A stretch of DNA of 64,000 bases from Tenacibaculum sp. Bg11-29 (GCF_002836595.1 NZ_PJBB01000003.1:2975001-3039000), one strand, 5' to 3'; shown: positions 1-9,397, numbered from the stretch's first letter. Program-made: numbers and translations. Notes: generated by a model from the sequence alone, not told the origin.

Positions 1-61
1 TTTATTAACAGGTATTGAAGGATTCTTACCTAAATTAGGATTATCTTTAGTTTACGTCTGA
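1..61 (+). CDS. 3' end of an unidentified protein (partial)
   Basis: Frame 2 stays open from base 2 to a TGA at 59-61 and encodes only the last 19 residues, LLTGIEGFLPKLGLSLVYV. A terminator follows 22 bases later, which supports a real gene end here. The alternating hydrophobic pattern with aromatic residues near the C-terminus would suit a last beta strand of an outer-membrane barrel, but this is too short to identify. Confidence 0.5.
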   Translation, partial: LLTGIEGFLPKLGLSLVYV

Positions 62-82
62 TAATCTAAATTTAGATATTAT

Positions 83-118
83 AAAAAGGGAAGCAGTTTA
101 TTTTGCTTCCCTTTTTTA
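83..118 (+). terminator. Rho-independent terminator of the upstream partial gene
   Basis: GGGAAGC (88-94) pairs with GCTTCCC (105-111) and is followed by a T run. It sits between the partial gene and the aroQ promoter. Confidence 0.85.
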
Positions 119-138
119 TACTTAAAAATTAAAAAGAG

Positions 139-146
139 TATTTTTG
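139..146 (+). promoter_or_regulatory. -7 promoter element of aroQ
   Basis: TATTTTTG matches the Bacteroidota -7 consensus TAnnTTTG and lies 17 bases before the aroQ ATG, just after the upstream terminator. No clear -33 TTG is visible. Confidence 0.6.
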
Positions 147-163
147 TATTTTAAATAAATGAA

Positions 164-580
164 ATGAAAAAACTAATTGTTATAAACGGACCCAATTTAA
201 ATCTATTAGGAAAGCGTGAACCTGAAATATACGGAGCTAGTTCTTTTGATGAGTTTTTTAATGAATTAAAAGAAACCTATAATACTATTGAATTATATTA
301 TTTTCAATCTAATGTTGAAGGTGAAATCATAAATAAATTACATGAAGTAGGGTTTAAATACGATGGTATTATTTTAAATGCTGCTGCCTATACACATACT
401 TCAGTTGCAATAGCTGATGCTGTAAAGGGGATTGAAACACCAGTGGTAGAGGTACATATTTCTAATGTACATTCGCGTGAAACTTTTCGACATATAAGTT
501 ACCTTGCACCTAATACAAAAGGAGTTATTACAGGTTTTGGCTTACAAAGTTATAAATTAGCGATTCAAAGTTTTTTGTAA
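164..580 (+). CDS. aroQ: Type II 3-dehydroquinate dehydratase
   Basis: This cytosolic enzyme dehydrates 3-dehydroquinate to 3-dehydroshikimate in the shikimate pathway. At 138 aa it has the normal length of the small type II family. The N-terminal NGPNLNLLG motif (residues 8-16) is present, with the catalytic Tyr at 23, substrate-binding LNAAAYTH around 71-78, the catalytic His at 98 in EVHISN and a conserved Arg in RETFRH. It has its own promoter at 139-146. Its last 24 bases overlap the 3' end of the convergent DUF4105 gene, so the two transcripts are antisense at their ends. Confidence 0.97.
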   Translation: MKKLIVINGPNLNLLGKREPEIYGASSFDEFFNELKETYNTIELYYFQSNVEGEIINKLHEVGFKYDGIILNAAAYTHTSVAIADAVKGIETPVVEVHISNVHSRETFRHISYLAPNTKGVITGFGLQSYKLAIQSFL

Positions 581-1741
581 AAACCAATATCTAAACCCTA
601 ATAAAAGCAGTAAAGGTATTAAAGTAAACGAAAGTATTTGAATTTTTATTATCCAGATAAAAGAGGTTATTAGCAAAAATATTAATAGAATAAGACAATA
701 TTTAGCTATCCAATTAGGAGGTCTTTTATTTAATAATAAAAAGGCTATAATAAAATTAGGTGCAAAAGCCCATAAGATATTAAAATTATTAGGGGCAGTT
801 GAATGATTTGTAAAAAACCACATGTAAACAATTAATATACCTATTATTCCAGTAAAAAAGAATAATGTAAAGTCTAACCATTTACTTCTTTTGTTGTTTC
901 TATAATCTTTATATGTTATAAATAATCCTATTAAGGAAAGTAATAAAATTACCAAAAATGGACTCACTGTATCGCTTTGTGACTTTTTTTCATCAAAATC
1001 TAATAAAATATTCGTTTTTAAAACTAAATTCTCTTCTTTTCTCTCTTTTTTTACTTTAGATAAATTTAAAGCCTCATATACATAATCAGGTAAATATAGG
1101 TATTCATTAGCTGTTGCAGTTTTATCTAATCTACTACCTAAAGCAATATTAATACCTAAACTTCCCCAAGTATTTGGATGAATTTCTTTATTCATTAATG
1201 CTCTTAAAGATAAGTTTTCAGATACGAAATTGTCATTAAAAACTAAGTTTTCACCTAGTACTTTTTTAATAATATCACGAGGTTTAGTTGCGCAATTATT
1301 AAAATATGGATCATAAAAATAACTTGCATTTTTTGGGTCAGCGTTTATTTCTAAAAATTGAAAAATTTCATTTTTTTGCTCTTCAGTTAAGTTCAATATT
1401 TGTTCTTTAACCCAACGTTTATCTTGTTGGTTACTTTTTAAAGCTAAATAAAAAGGATATCGAACTAATTTATATTTCATAAACCCTTTAGTAAAATCAA
1501 TATAAAAATTTGGGTTTTCAAAATTAATAATTCCATAATTATAAATTAAATCGAATTGTAAAACAGGATCTTTAACACGTATTGCTGTATGACCAAACTT
1601 TTCATATAAAGCTTCTCCAGGGCCTGAAGTTATAATACTTATTTTAGAGAAAGTAGATAGATTAACTGTTTTTGAGACCTGAGATTCAGCTATATTAATA
1701 CAGAAAAGAATAAAGAAAATAGCAATGTTTTTTTTTAGCAT
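557..1741 (-). CDS. DUF4105 (Lnb N-terminal periplasmic domain) membrane protein
   Basis: A 394-residue protein with a signal peptide (residues about 1-20, ending near ESQ). A DUF4105 domain follows, recognised by ITSGPGEALYEKFGHTAIRV near residue 36 and the conserved NYGIINF and NNCATKPRD stretches. The last 140 residues contain about four or five hydrophobic segments. The conserved His, Cys and Asp suggest a papain-like or NlpC-like fold facing the periplasm, but the biochemical role of this family is not established. The gene overlaps convergent aroQ by 24 bases. Confidence 0.85.
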   Translation of the reverse strand: MLKKNIAIFFILFCINIAESQVSKTVNLSTFSKISIITSGPGEALYEKFGHTAIRVKDPVLQFDLIYNYGIINFENPNFYIDFTKGFMKYKLVRYPFYLALKSNQQDKRWVKEQILNLTEEQKNEIFQFLEINADPKNASYFYDPYFNNCATKPRDIIKKVLGENLVFNDNFVSENLSLRALMNKEIHPNTWGSLGINIALGSRLDKTATANEYLYLPDYVYEALNLSKVKKERKEENLVLKTNILLDFDEKKSQSDTVSPFLVILLLSLIGLFITYKDYRNNKRSKWLDFTLFFFTGIIGILIVYMWFFTNHSTAPNNFNILWAFAPNFIIAFLLLNKRPPNWIAKYCLILLIFLLITSFIWIIKIQILSFTLIPLLLLLGFRYWFLQKTLNR

Positions 1742-1809
1742 AATTTAAATCTAATAAGAGATAATTAATTATTACAAATATCTTAATTAAGATTATAATA
1801 ATTGTTTTT

Positions 1810-2787
1810 TTAAGAACATATTCCAATATTTTCTTGAATGAATTTAGTAATTTTTTTTTCAACCCATTTATTCTCATCATTATTAAAAGAAGATGTAAAA
1901 CCTACATGACCACCATAATTAGGTGTTAATAAATAGAAATTAGCTGAGTTTTCAGCCTCTTTAAAAGGATAACACTCTTTAGATAAAAAAGTGTCATCAA
2001 GTGAGTTAATTAGTAATGTAGGTACTTCTATCTTAGAAATGTAAGGTTTAGAGCTAGCTTTTAACCAATAATCTTCTGAATTTTTAAACCCAAATACAGG
2101 AACTGTGTATTGTTTCTCTAGGTGACGAAATTTTGTAGCATTAAACAATAATTTTTTATTTATTTTATATTCTGGGAATTTTTCTGATTTCTCTAATATT
2201 TTTAGCTTTAAAGTTTTTAAAAATTCATTTAAGTATATTTTATTTTTTAGTTTAGATAGTTCTGCTTGTGATGTAGTTAAATCAATAGGAACAGAAACAG
2301 CAATTCCTCCTTTAACTTCTATAGGCATATTAATGTATTCTCCTAAATACTTTAATGTTAAGTTACCACCGAGACTAAAACCTACAATAATGATATTTTT
2401 ATATTTATAATTTGTTGTAAGATGTCTAACAATAAAGTCTACATCATCAGTTTTTCCACTATGATAGGTTTCTAAGAGAGCGTTATCTTCACCACTACAA
2501 CTTCGTAAATTCATACAAACAGTATCAAAACCAGTATTATTTAAGTAATTTGAAGTTGTAATCATATAATTTGAATATGAACTCCCTTCTAAACCATGAA
2601 TTAATAACACTAGTGTTTCTGAACCTATAGCTGAAAAGTCTAAATCAATAAAATCATTATCCCAAGTTGTTATTCTTTTTCGCTGATATTTTATGGTGTC
2701 TTTCATAAATAAAGGACGATACATAGTGTTAAAGTGTGCACTTTTAAATGGCAAAGTAGGATTGAAATTACAAGAAAGAATAGGCAT
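1810..2787 (-). CDS. Alpha/beta hydrolase, YheT/EMB8 family
   Basis: A 325-residue alpha/beta hydrolase of the YheT-like group, probably a carboxylesterase with unknown natural substrate. The oxyanion region LLIHGLEGSSYSNYM (about 61-75) is followed by the nucleophile elbow GFSLGG with Ser138. Asp264/265 in NSLDDTFLS and His294 in NYGGHVGF complete the triad. The Gly-Leu-Glu-Gly after the oxyanion His is typical of this family. It is divergent from pssA, with about 100 bases between them. No signal peptide is visible, so a cytosolic location is inferred. Confidence 0.9.
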   Translation of the reverse strand: MPILSCNFNPTLPFKSAHFNTMYRPLFMKDTIKYQRKRITTWDNDFIDLDFSAIGSETLVLLIHGLEGSSYSNYMITTSNYLNNTGFDTVCMNLRSCSGEDNALLETYHSGKTDDVDFIVRHLTTNYKYKNIIIVGFSLGGNLTLKYLGEYINMPIEVKGGIAVSVPIDLTTSQAELSKLKNKIYLNEFLKTLKLKILEKSEKFPEYKINKKLLFNATKFRHLEKQYTVPVFGFKNSEDYWLKASSKPYISKIEVPTLLINSLDDTFLSKECYPFKEAENSANFYLLTPNYGGHVGFTSSFNNDENKWVEKKITKFIQENIGICS

Positions 2788-2862
2788 TTTTTGGAGGGTA
2801 TTACTATGATTAACAAATATGATAAAAAAAAAGTAAAATGTAGAACTGATAAAATGATTTCT

Positions 2863-2870
2863 TATTTTCG
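2863..2870 (+). promoter_or_regulatory. Possible -7 element of pssA
   Basis: TATTTTCG is one mismatch from TAnnTTTG and lies 18 bases before the pssA ATG, the same distance as at aroQ. Weak evidence. Confidence 0.35.
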
Positions 2871-2888
2871 CTATAAATTTTTATATAA

Positions 2889-3623
2889 ATGAAAAGACAT
2901 ATTCCGAATTTATTAACCTTGGGAAATTTATTATGTGGTACACTAGCTATAATTAGCGCTATAAAAGGTGATTTTGTAGGGACAGCTATTTTAGTTACAA
3001 TAGGTATTGGTTTTGATTTTTTAGATGGTTTTGCTGCTCGATTATTAAATGTTCAAGGAGAATTAGGAAAACAGCTTGATAGTTTGGCAGATATGGTTAC
3101 CAGTGGAGTAGTGCCTGGTATTGTAATGTTACAACTTTTGATAAATGCAATAGATTTAGATGCTTCAGGTTATTTTGGAATTGATTCATACGGAGCAACA
3201 GGAAGCAATTTACCTTATATTGGATTATTATTAACCTTAGGAGCTTGTTATAGATTGGCTAATTTTAATATAGATACACGTCAATCAGATTCATTTATAG
3301 GGCTGCCAACACCAGCAATGACATTATTTGTAATTTCTTTACCGTTAATTGCAGAGTTTGGAAGTCAGTTATTCTTTGTTAATTTAATGTGTAATGAGTA
3401 TTTTTTAATAGGAATAACAGTATTATTAACTTTTTTAATGAATGCAGAAATTCCTTTATTTGCTTTAAAATTTAAAACTTTTGGTTTTAAAGAAAATGGA
3501 TTAAAATACTTTTTTTTACTGCTTTCTATTATATTGTTAGTCGTATTTAAATTTGTAGCAATTCCTTTAATAATTTTTATATATGTAATGCTTTCAGTAA
3601 TTAATAATCTAAAGAAAGTTTAA
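2889..3623 (+). CDS. pssA: CDP-diacylglycerol-serine O-phosphatidyltransferase
   Basis: Transfers phosphatidyl from CDP-diacylglycerol to L-serine, the first committed step to phosphatidylethanolamine, in the inner membrane. The CDP-alcohol phosphotransferase signature DG-x2-AR-x8-G-x3-D-x3-D is complete (Asp46, Gly47, Ala50, Arg51, Gly60, Asp64, Asp68). About seven to eight hydrophobic segments cover the 244 residues. The N-terminal KRHIPNLLTLGNL stretch is typical of PssA rather than PgsA. The gene is monocistronic and ends at a bidirectional terminator shared with convergent lptB. Confidence 0.95.
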   Translation: MKRHIPNLLTLGNLLCGTLAIISAIKGDFVGTAILVTIGIGFDFLDGFAARLLNVQGELGKQLDSLADMVTSGVVPGIVMLQLLINAIDLDASGYFGIDSYGATGSNLPYIGLLLTLGACYRLANFNIDTRQSDSFIGLPTPAMTLFVISLPLIAEFGSQLFFVNLMCNEYFLIGITVLLTFLMNAEIPLFALKFKTFGFKENGLKYFFLLLSIILLVVFKFVAIPLIIFIYVMLSVINNLKKV

Positions 3624-3650
3624 GGGGCAGTACATTAAGTTATTCAAAAT

Positions 3651-3688
3651 AAAAAAAGAGAAGTTATAAAATAACTTCTCTTTTTTTA
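3651..3688. terminator. Bidirectional terminator between pssA and lptB
   Basis: A perfect 11-bp stem (3657-3667 with 3671-3681, loop AAA) is flanked by A and T runs on both sides, so it can stop transcription from both convergent genes. Confidence 0.9.
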
Positions 3689-3699
3689 TTTTGAATTTT

Positions 3700-4434
3700 C
3701 TAAAACTTCTTCTTTTTTAATTCGAAATCTTTACCAAGGTAAACACGTCGTACAGTTTCATCTTCTGCTAATTCTTCGGGAGTTCCTTCTTTAAGAATTT
3801 CTCCATTATACATTAAATAGGTTCTATCGGTAATTGCTAATGTCGCTTGTACATCATGATCGGTAATAAGAATACCAATGTTTTTAGTTTTAAGTTGCGC
3901 TACAATTCCTTGAATATCTTCAACAGCAATAGGATCTACACCAGCAAAAGGTTCATCTAATAAAATAAATTTAGGATCAGAAGCTAAACATCTAGCTATT
4001 TCTGTTCTACGACGTTCTCCTCCAGAAAGTAAGTCTCCCTTATTTTTACGAACATGACCTAAACTAAATTCATTAATTAATTCTTCTAAACGTTTTTTCC
4101 TCTCTGCTTTTGATCTGTCTGTAAATTCTAAAACAGACATAATATTATCTTCTACAGAAAGTTTTCTGAATACAGAAGCTTCTTGTGCTAGATAACCAAT
4201 ACCTTTTTGAGCACGTTTGTACATTGCATCTGTGGTGATTTCATTATCATCAAGAAAAATATTTCCAAAGTTTGGCTTAATCATTCCAACAATCATATAA
4301 AAAGATGTCGTTTTTCCAGCTCCGTTAGGACCTAGTAAACCTATAATTTCTCCTTGCTTTACTTCTAAAGAAATTCCTTTTACAACTTTTCTACTACCGT
4401 AAATCTTTTGTATGTTTTCTGCTCTTAATTTCAT
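3700..4434 (-). CDS. lptB: Lipopolysaccharide export ABC transporter ATP-binding protein
   Basis: Cytosolic ATPase that drives the LptFG permease to extract LPS from the inner membrane. Walker [10 protein letters not shown] (35-43), the signature LSGGERRR (136-143) and Walker [14 protein letters not shown] (156 on) are intact. The 244-residue length, ERRR after the signature and GVDPIAV are diagnostic for LptB against generic ABC ATPases. It is the last gene of a leftward run kdsD-tatC-AhpD-like-lptB. Pairing with kdsD (Kdo supply) makes sense because both serve LPS. Confidence 0.96.
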   Translation of the reverse strand: MKLRAENIQKIYGSRKVVKGISLEVKQGEIIGLLGPNGAGKTTSFYMIVGMIKPNFGNIFLDDNEITTDAMYKRAQKGIGYLAQEASVFRKLSVEDNIMSVLEFTDRSKAERKKRLEELINEFSLGHVRKNKGDLLSGGERRRTEIARCLASDPKFILLDEPFAGVDPIAVEDIQGIVAQLKTKNIGILITDHDVQATLAITDRTYLMYNGEILKEGTPEELAEDETVRRVYLGKDFELKKKKF

Positions 4435-4503
4435 TTATAAAGGATTAGTTCATTTTTAATAAATAAGGACACTAAAGTATTATGATTCTAAAATAATGAG
4501 CTG

Positions 4504-4851
4504 TTAATTATCTTCATCTATAGCATCCCAAAACTCAACAGCACGACGTAGGTGTGGAATTAAAATGGTTCCTCCAACTAGCGTAGCGATACTCATGGTT
4601 TCCATCATTTCTTCTTTAGTTACCCCTTTTTTATGAGCTGTTTCTAAATGATAAGCAATGCAGTCATCACAACGTAAAACTGCTGATGCAACTAAACCAA
4701 GTAACTCTTTAGTTTTTTCAGGTAAATGACCTTCTTTAAAGGCATTTGTATCTAAGTTAAAAATACGTTTGATAATTTTATTATCACCTGCTAAAATTTT
4801 ATCATTCATTTTAGCTCGGTAGTCGTTAAACTCTTGGACTTTTTGAGACAT
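4504..4851 (-). CDS. Carboxymuconolactone decarboxylase / AhpD-like protein
   Basis: A 115-residue all-helical protein with CDDCIAYH (Cys61, Cys64, His68), the CxxCxxxH redox motif of AhpD-like proteins. This points to thiol-peroxide chemistry rather than true decarboxylation of a protocatechuate intermediate, because no aromatic catabolism genes are nearby. The start overlaps the 3' end of tatC by 26 bases, implying translational coupling. The partner peroxidase is unknown. Confidence 0.88.
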   Translation of the reverse strand: MSQKVQEFNDYRAKMNDKILAGDNKIIKRIFNLDTNAFKEGHLPEKTKELLGLVASAVLRCDDCIAYHLETAHKKGVTKEEMMETMSIATLVGGTILIPHLRRAVEFWDAIDEDN

Positions 4852-5647
4852 TTTTATTTTGTTTTTTTAAGACATATTGCGATACATAAATACTTATTTC
4901 GTAGAGTATCATAATTGGTACCGAGACTATTACTTGACTTGCGATATCTGGTGGTGTTATAATTGCAGAGAGTACTAAAACAACGACTAATGCGTGTTTA
5001 CGGTATTTTCGTAAAAATTGAGGTGTTATTAATCCTATTTTGGTAAGAAATAAAATAACAACAGGAAGTTCAAAAAATATAGCAACCCCAATTAATGTGT
5101 TAGTAATAAGACTAATATACGCACCTAATTTAAAATTCTTAACAATAGCGTCTCCAATAGAAAAATTATAGAAGAAAAATACAGACATAGGTAAAATTAC
5201 ATAATAGCTAAAAAGTATTCCTAAGAAGAATAAAAGAGAAGAAATAAAAATAAATCCTCTTGATTTCCTTCTTTCAGAACTATGTAACCCCGGAGCAATG
5301 AAACGCCAAAATTCCCATAGTATATAAGGAAAAGAGATTACAAAACCAAGAATAAGGGCTGACCAAATACCAGTCATTAGTTCTTCTGTAGGGTTTAATA
5401 CTTGTAACTCTTGTGCAAATTCTATGCTACAAAAACTACTATCAATACCAATAGAAGTAAATACTTTACAAAAAAATTGATAAGTAGAAAAATCAGGTTT
5501 TAAATGTGCTAATAAAATTTCATTAAAAACAAAATTAATATTTATAAAAATAAGAATTGCAAAAATAAAAATAGCAGCAAAACTTCTAACTAAATGCCAC
5601 CTTAATTCTTCAAGATGATCTAAAAAAGACATTTCTTTTACAGCCAT
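4826..5647 (-). CDS. tatC: Sec-independent protein translocase subunit TatC
   Basis: Inner-membrane receptor for twin-arginine signal peptides. The N-terminal SFLDHLEELRWHLVRS contains the conserved His-Leu-Glu-Glu-Leu-Arg signal-binding patch. Six hydrophobic segments follow, together with the conserved IAPGLHSSERR cytoplasmic loop and the Pro-rich IITPPD before the last helices. The length of 273 aa is usual. Only one base separates it from kdsD upstream, so the two are co-transcribed. No tatA or tatB lies in this window. Confidence 0.96.
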   Translation of the reverse strand: MAVKEMSFLDHLEELRWHLVRSFAAIFIFAILIFININFVFNEILLAHLKPDFSTYQFFCKVFTSIGIDSSFCSIEFAQELQVLNPTEELMTGIWSALILGFVISFPYILWEFWRFIAPGLHSSERRKSRGFIFISSLLFFLGILFSYYVILPMSVFFFYNFSIGDAIVKNFKLGAYISLITNTLIGVAIFFELPVVILFLTKIGLITPQFLRKYRKHALVVVLVLSAIITPPDIASQVIVSVPIMILYEISIYVSQYVLKKQNKNVSKSPRV

Positions 5648-5648
5648 A

Positions 5649-6620
5649 TTAAAATATACCTTCTTTAATTAAATCGTGTAAATGAACAACACCTACATAA
5701 TCATTATTTTTATTGGTAACCAAAATTTGTGTAATACTACTATTTTCAAGAGCATCTAAAGCTTCTACAGCCATAGCATCTACATCTATCGTTTTTGGAT
5801 TATTACTCATAATATCATGAGCAGTTAATTCATCAATTTTAGTTGTTTTACTAAGCATTCTACGAATATCACCATCAGTAATAATCCCTGATATTTTATT
5901 ATTTTCGTTAATTACAGCTGTTACACCTAATCTTTTTTCAGAAATTTCAATAATTACGCTTGTTACCTTATCTGTACTTTTTACTTTAGGTAATTGATTA
6001 TTTTTGATTAAATCAGAAACTCGTAAGTATAAACGTTTTCCTAAAGCACCACCTGGATGATATTTAGCAAAATCACTACTTGTAAAACCACGAAGATCTA
6101 ATAAACAAACAGCTAAAGCATCACCTAATACTAATTGAGCAGTGGTACTTGTAGTAGGAGCTAAATTATTAGGGCAAGCTTCTTTTTCTACATAAGAGTT
6201 TAATAAAAAATCTGCATTTTTTCCTAAAAAAGAATCAGGATTACCAGTTATAGCGATAACTTTATTATCAGAATTTTTTATTAAAGGTAGTAAAACTTTA
6301 ATTTCAGGAGTATTTCCACTTTTTGAAATACAAATAACTACATCATTTCGTTGTACGTTTCCTAAATCTCCGTGTATAGCGTCAGCTGCATGCATAAAAA
6401 CAGCAGGTGTTCCTGTAGAATTAAAAGTAGCAACCATTTTATTAGCAATATTAGCACTTTTACCAATTCCAGTAACAATTACGCGTCCTTTTGAGTTGAA
6501 TATAAAATTTACTGCCTCAACAAACGAACTGTCTAATAAATTTGCTAAATTAGCAATAGCGTTACTTTCTAAAAGTATGGTTTCTTTTGCAGTTGAGAGG
6601 ATTGCGTTTGCGTTTTTCAA
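5649..6620 (-). CDS. kdsD: Arabinose-5-phosphate isomerase (KdsD/KpsF/GutQ family)
   Basis: Interconverts ribulose 5-phosphate and arabinose 5-phosphate, the first step of Kdo synthesis for LPS. Residues about 35-165 form a SIS sugar-isomerase domain with GIGKSANIA and ISKSGNTPE. The PNNLAPTTSTTAQLVLGDA stretch and a conserved His-Pro-Gly-Gly-Ala-Leu-Gly-Lys follow, then two CBS domains from about 205 to the end. It is the first gene of the operon running into tatC and lptB. Since no capsule genes are present, KdsD is preferred over KpsF. Confidence 0.93.
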   Translation of the reverse strand: MKNANAILSTAKETILLESNAIANLANLLDSSFVEAVNFIFNSKGRVIVTGIGKSANIANKMVATFNSTGTPAVFMHAADAIHGDLGNVQRNDVVICISKSGNTPEIKVLLPLIKNSDNKVIAITGNPDSFLGKNADFLLNSYVEKEACPNNLAPTTSTTAQLVLGDALAVCLLDLRGFTSSDFAKYHPGGALGKRLYLRVSDLIKNNQLPKVKSTDKVTSVIIEISEKRLGVTAVINENNKISGIITDGDIRRMLSKTTKIDELTAHDIMSNNPKTIDVDAMAVEALDALENSSITQILVTNKNNDYVGVVHLHDLIKEGIF

Positions 6621-6764
6621 GTTTAAATTTTTTTTAAGTAAGTTTAAAGTGTAAAAGTAGGAATATTTAAGAAGAAAAACTTTTTAATAAAAAGAAAGTT
6701 TACTTCAATTAGTATAAATGTTTTTTGTAATTTAGTTCTCATTTTTAATTTTTGATACTAGGAG

Positions 6765-8960
6765 ATGAATATAGAGCAGTCGGAGTTATATGGGTCATTA
6801 AAAAAAATATTTGGTTTTAACCAATTTAAGGGGCTACAAGAAGAAGTTGTAAAAAGTATTTTAAACAACGAAAATACTTTTGTAATAATGCCAACTGGTG
6901 GAGGGAAATCCCTTTGTTATCAGTTGCCTGCATTAATGAAAGAGGGAACAGCTATTGTTGTTTCACCTTTAATAGCATTGATGAAAAATCAAGTAGATGC
7001 TATTAGGGGTATTTCTGAGCATCATGGAATTGCGCATGTATTAAACTCTTCTTTAAACAAATCTGAAATAGCTCAGGTAAAAGAAGATATTGAATCAGGA
7101 ATAACAAAATTATTATACGTTGCTCCTGAATCATTAGTTAAAGAGGAATATGCAGCGTTTTTAAGACAACAGAAAATCTCTTTTGTTGCAATTGATGAAG
7201 CCCATTGTATTTCAGAATGGGGGCATGACTTTAGACCTGAATATAGAAATTTACGTACAATTATTAAGCAGATTGATAATGTACCTATAATTGGTTTAAC
7301 TGCTACCGCTACAGAAAAGGTGCAAGAAGATATTCTTAAAACTTTAGGAATGAGTGATGCAAATATTTTTAAGGCGTCATTTAATAGACCTAATTTATTT
7401 TATGAAGTTCGTCCAAAAACAGTAGATATAGAAAAAGATATTATTCGTTTTATAAAACAACGAATGGGAAAGACGGGTATTATATATTGTTTAAGTCGTA
7501 AAAAGGTTGAGGAAATTGCTCAAGTTTTACAAGTTAACGGTATTAATGCACTCCCTTATCATGCAGGATTAGATGCAAAGAAAAGAGCTAAACATCAAGA
7601 TATGTTTTTGATGGAAGATTGTGATGTAGTAGTTGCAACTATTGCTTTTGGTATGGGAATCGATAAACCCGATGTTCGTTTTGTAATTCACCATGATATT
7701 CCTAAGAGTTTAGAAAGTTATTACCAAGAAACAGGTAGGGCAGGACGTGACGGAGGAGAAGGGTATTGTTTAACTTTCTACTCATATAAAGATATTGAAA
7801 AACTTGAAAAGTTTATGGCCAATAAACCTGTTGCAGAACAGGAAGTAGGGCATGCTCTTTTGCAAGAAGTTGTTGGGTATGCAGAAACGTCTATGAATAG
7901 ACGTAAATATATACTTCATTATTTTGGTGAAGAATTTGATGGCGTAAATGGAGAAGGAGCAGAGTTAGATGATAACATGCGAAACCCTAAAAAACAACAT
8001 GAAGCACAAAGCGAAGTTAAAACATTATTAACTGTAATTAGAGATACTAATGAGATGTATAAGCCTAAAGAAGTTGTAAATACAATTATAGGGGCAGGAA
8101 ATGCATTATTAAAATCTCACAAAACAACGGAACAACCTTTTTTCGGAATAGGAAAAGAAAAGGATAATCATTATTGGATAGCTTTAATTCGTCAAATATT
8201 AGTAGTCGATTTAATTAGAAAAGAAATAGAACAGTACGGTGTTTTAAAATTAACAGCAAGAGGTAGGAAATTTATTGAGAATCCATCATCATTTATGATG
8301 ACTGAAAACCATGTATATGCAACACATGATGACGGAACGATAATAGCGGATACCAAGGTAAAAGGAGGTGTAGATAATAAGCTGGTAGATATGTTAAAAG
8401 ACCTACGTAAAAGTGTAGGTAAGCGCTTAGGAGTTCCTCCATTTGCAGTGTTTCAAGATCCTTCATTAGATGATATGGCATTGAAATTTCCAATAACATT
8501 AGAAGAGTTATCGAAAGTTCATGGAGTTGGGGAAGGAAAGTCAAAAAAATTCGGAAAAGAATTTATAAAGCTAATAACTAATTATGTTGATGATAATGAT
8601 GTGGTTAGACCTGATGATTTAATAGTGAAGAGTATTGGAGTAAATTCAGGGTTAAAACTTTTTATTATTCAAAATACAGATAGGAAATTACCATTAGAAG
8701 ATATTGCTAAATCTAAAGGTTTAAATATGTCTGAGCTAATTAAGGAAATGGAAGCAATTGTGTTTTCTGGAACAAAATTAAATATTAATTATGCAGTTGA
8801 AGACTTGTTAGACGATGATCAACAAGAAGAAATTCATGATTATTTTATGGAAGCGGAAACAGATAAAATTCAAGAAGCATTAGATGAGTTTGATGGTGAT
8901 TATGATGATGATGAATTACGTTTAATGCGTATTAAATTTACTAGTGAAATAGCAAATTAA
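6765..8960 (+). CDS. recQ: RecQ-family ATP-dependent DNA helicase
   Basis: A 3'-5' DNA helicase for recombination and fork repair. Walker A is MPTGGGKS (42-49). DEAH is in AIDEAHCISEWGHDFRPEYR and motif VI is near QETGRAGRDG. An RQC region is followed by an HRDC domain (about 525-600) and an acidic C-terminal tail. The RecQ zinc site normally carries four Cys after the RRxxLLHYFGE stretch. Here that segment reads MNRRKYILHYFGEEFDG and then GEGAELDDNMRNPKKQ, with no Cys at all. The 731-residue length is usual for flavobacterial RecQ. Confidence 0.95.
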   Translation: MNIEQSELYGSLKKIFGFNQFKGLQEEVVKSILNNENTFVIMPTGGGKSLCYQLPALMKEGTAIVVSPLIALMKNQVDAIRGISEHHGIAHVLNSSLNKSEIAQVKEDIESGITKLLYVAPESLVKEEYAAFLRQQKISFVAIDEAHCISEWGHDFRPEYRNLRTIIKQIDNVPIIGLTATATEKVQEDILKTLGMSDANIFKASFNRPNLFYEVRPKTVDIEKDIIRFIKQRMGKTGIIYCLSRKKVEEIAQVLQVNGINALPYHAGLDAKKRAKHQDMFLMEDCDVVVATIAFGMGIDKPDVRFVIHHDIPKSLESYYQETGRAGRDGGEGYCLTFYSYKDIEKLEKFMANKPVAEQEVGHALLQEVVGYAETSMNRRKYILHYFGEEFDGVNGEGAELDDNMRNPKKQHEAQSEVKTLLTVIRDTNEMYKPKEVVNTIIGAGNALLKSHKTTEQPFFGIGKEKDNHYWIALIRQILVVDLIRKEIEQYGVLKLTARGRKFIENPSSFMMTENHVYATHDDGTIIADTKVKGGVDNKLVDMLKDLRKSVGKRLGVPPFAVFQDPSLDDMALKFPITLEELSKVHGVGEGKSKKFGKEFIKLITNYVDDNDVVRPDDLIVKSIGVNSGLKLFIIQNTDRKLPLEDIAKSKGLNMSELIKEMEAIVFSGTKLNINYAVEDLLDDDQQEEIHDYFMEAETDKIQEALDEFDGDYDDDELRLMRIKFTSEIAN

Positions 8961-8971
8961 ACCCGATTCAT

Positions 8972-9397
8972 ATGAAAACAGGAACTTATTTACATTTTAA
9001 CGGAAACTGCAAAGAAGCGATGACTTTTTACGCCGATGTTTTAGGAGGAGATATTACAATGCTTATGCAGTTTAAAGAAGCTCCTGAAGAAATGTGTAAG
9101 AGTTTTCCTAAGGAAATATTAGACTTAACGATGCATTGTACATTAGAAGTTGGTGATTTGGCAATTAATGCATCCGATTTTTTTAATGATAAAGAAAAAT
9201 TTAAAGCAGGTAATAATTTTGCAGTTAGTTTAAATTCTGAAGATGAAGATGAGGCTATTACAGTTTTTAATGGTTTAGTAGAAGGTGGATTTGTAATGAT
9301 GCCTCTAGAAGATGCTTTTTGGGGCGGAAAATTTGGAATGTTACAAGATAAATTTGGAATTAGATGGATGTTGTCTTTAGAAAATAGTTCTTCATAA
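8972..9397 (+). CDS. VOC-family (PhnB/glyoxalase-like) protein
   Basis: A 141-residue vicinal oxygen chelate protein that starts 11 bases after recQ and is probably co-transcribed with it. The N-terminal YLHFNGNCKEAMTFY and LGGDITMLMQF stretches, and the C-terminal AFWGGKFGMLQDKFGIRW, are typical of the PhnB-like subgroup (3-demethylubiquinone-9 3-methyltransferase fold). The substrate is unknown; many such proteins are uncharacterised or give resistance to small toxic molecules. Confidence 0.85.
   Translation: MKTGTYLHFNGNCKEAMTFYADVLGGDITMLMQFKEAPEEMCKSFPKEILDLTMHCTLEVGDLAINASDFFNDKEKFKAGNNFAVSLNSEDEDEAITVFNGLVEGGFVMMPLEDAFWGGKFGMLQDKFGIRWMLSLENSSS

Noticed and set aside
1695..1880. 61-codon frame between the DUF4105 and hydrolase genes
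   Set aside because: Overlaps both real genes and encodes an Ile/Lys/Leu-rich, AT-driven sequence without a plausible start context.
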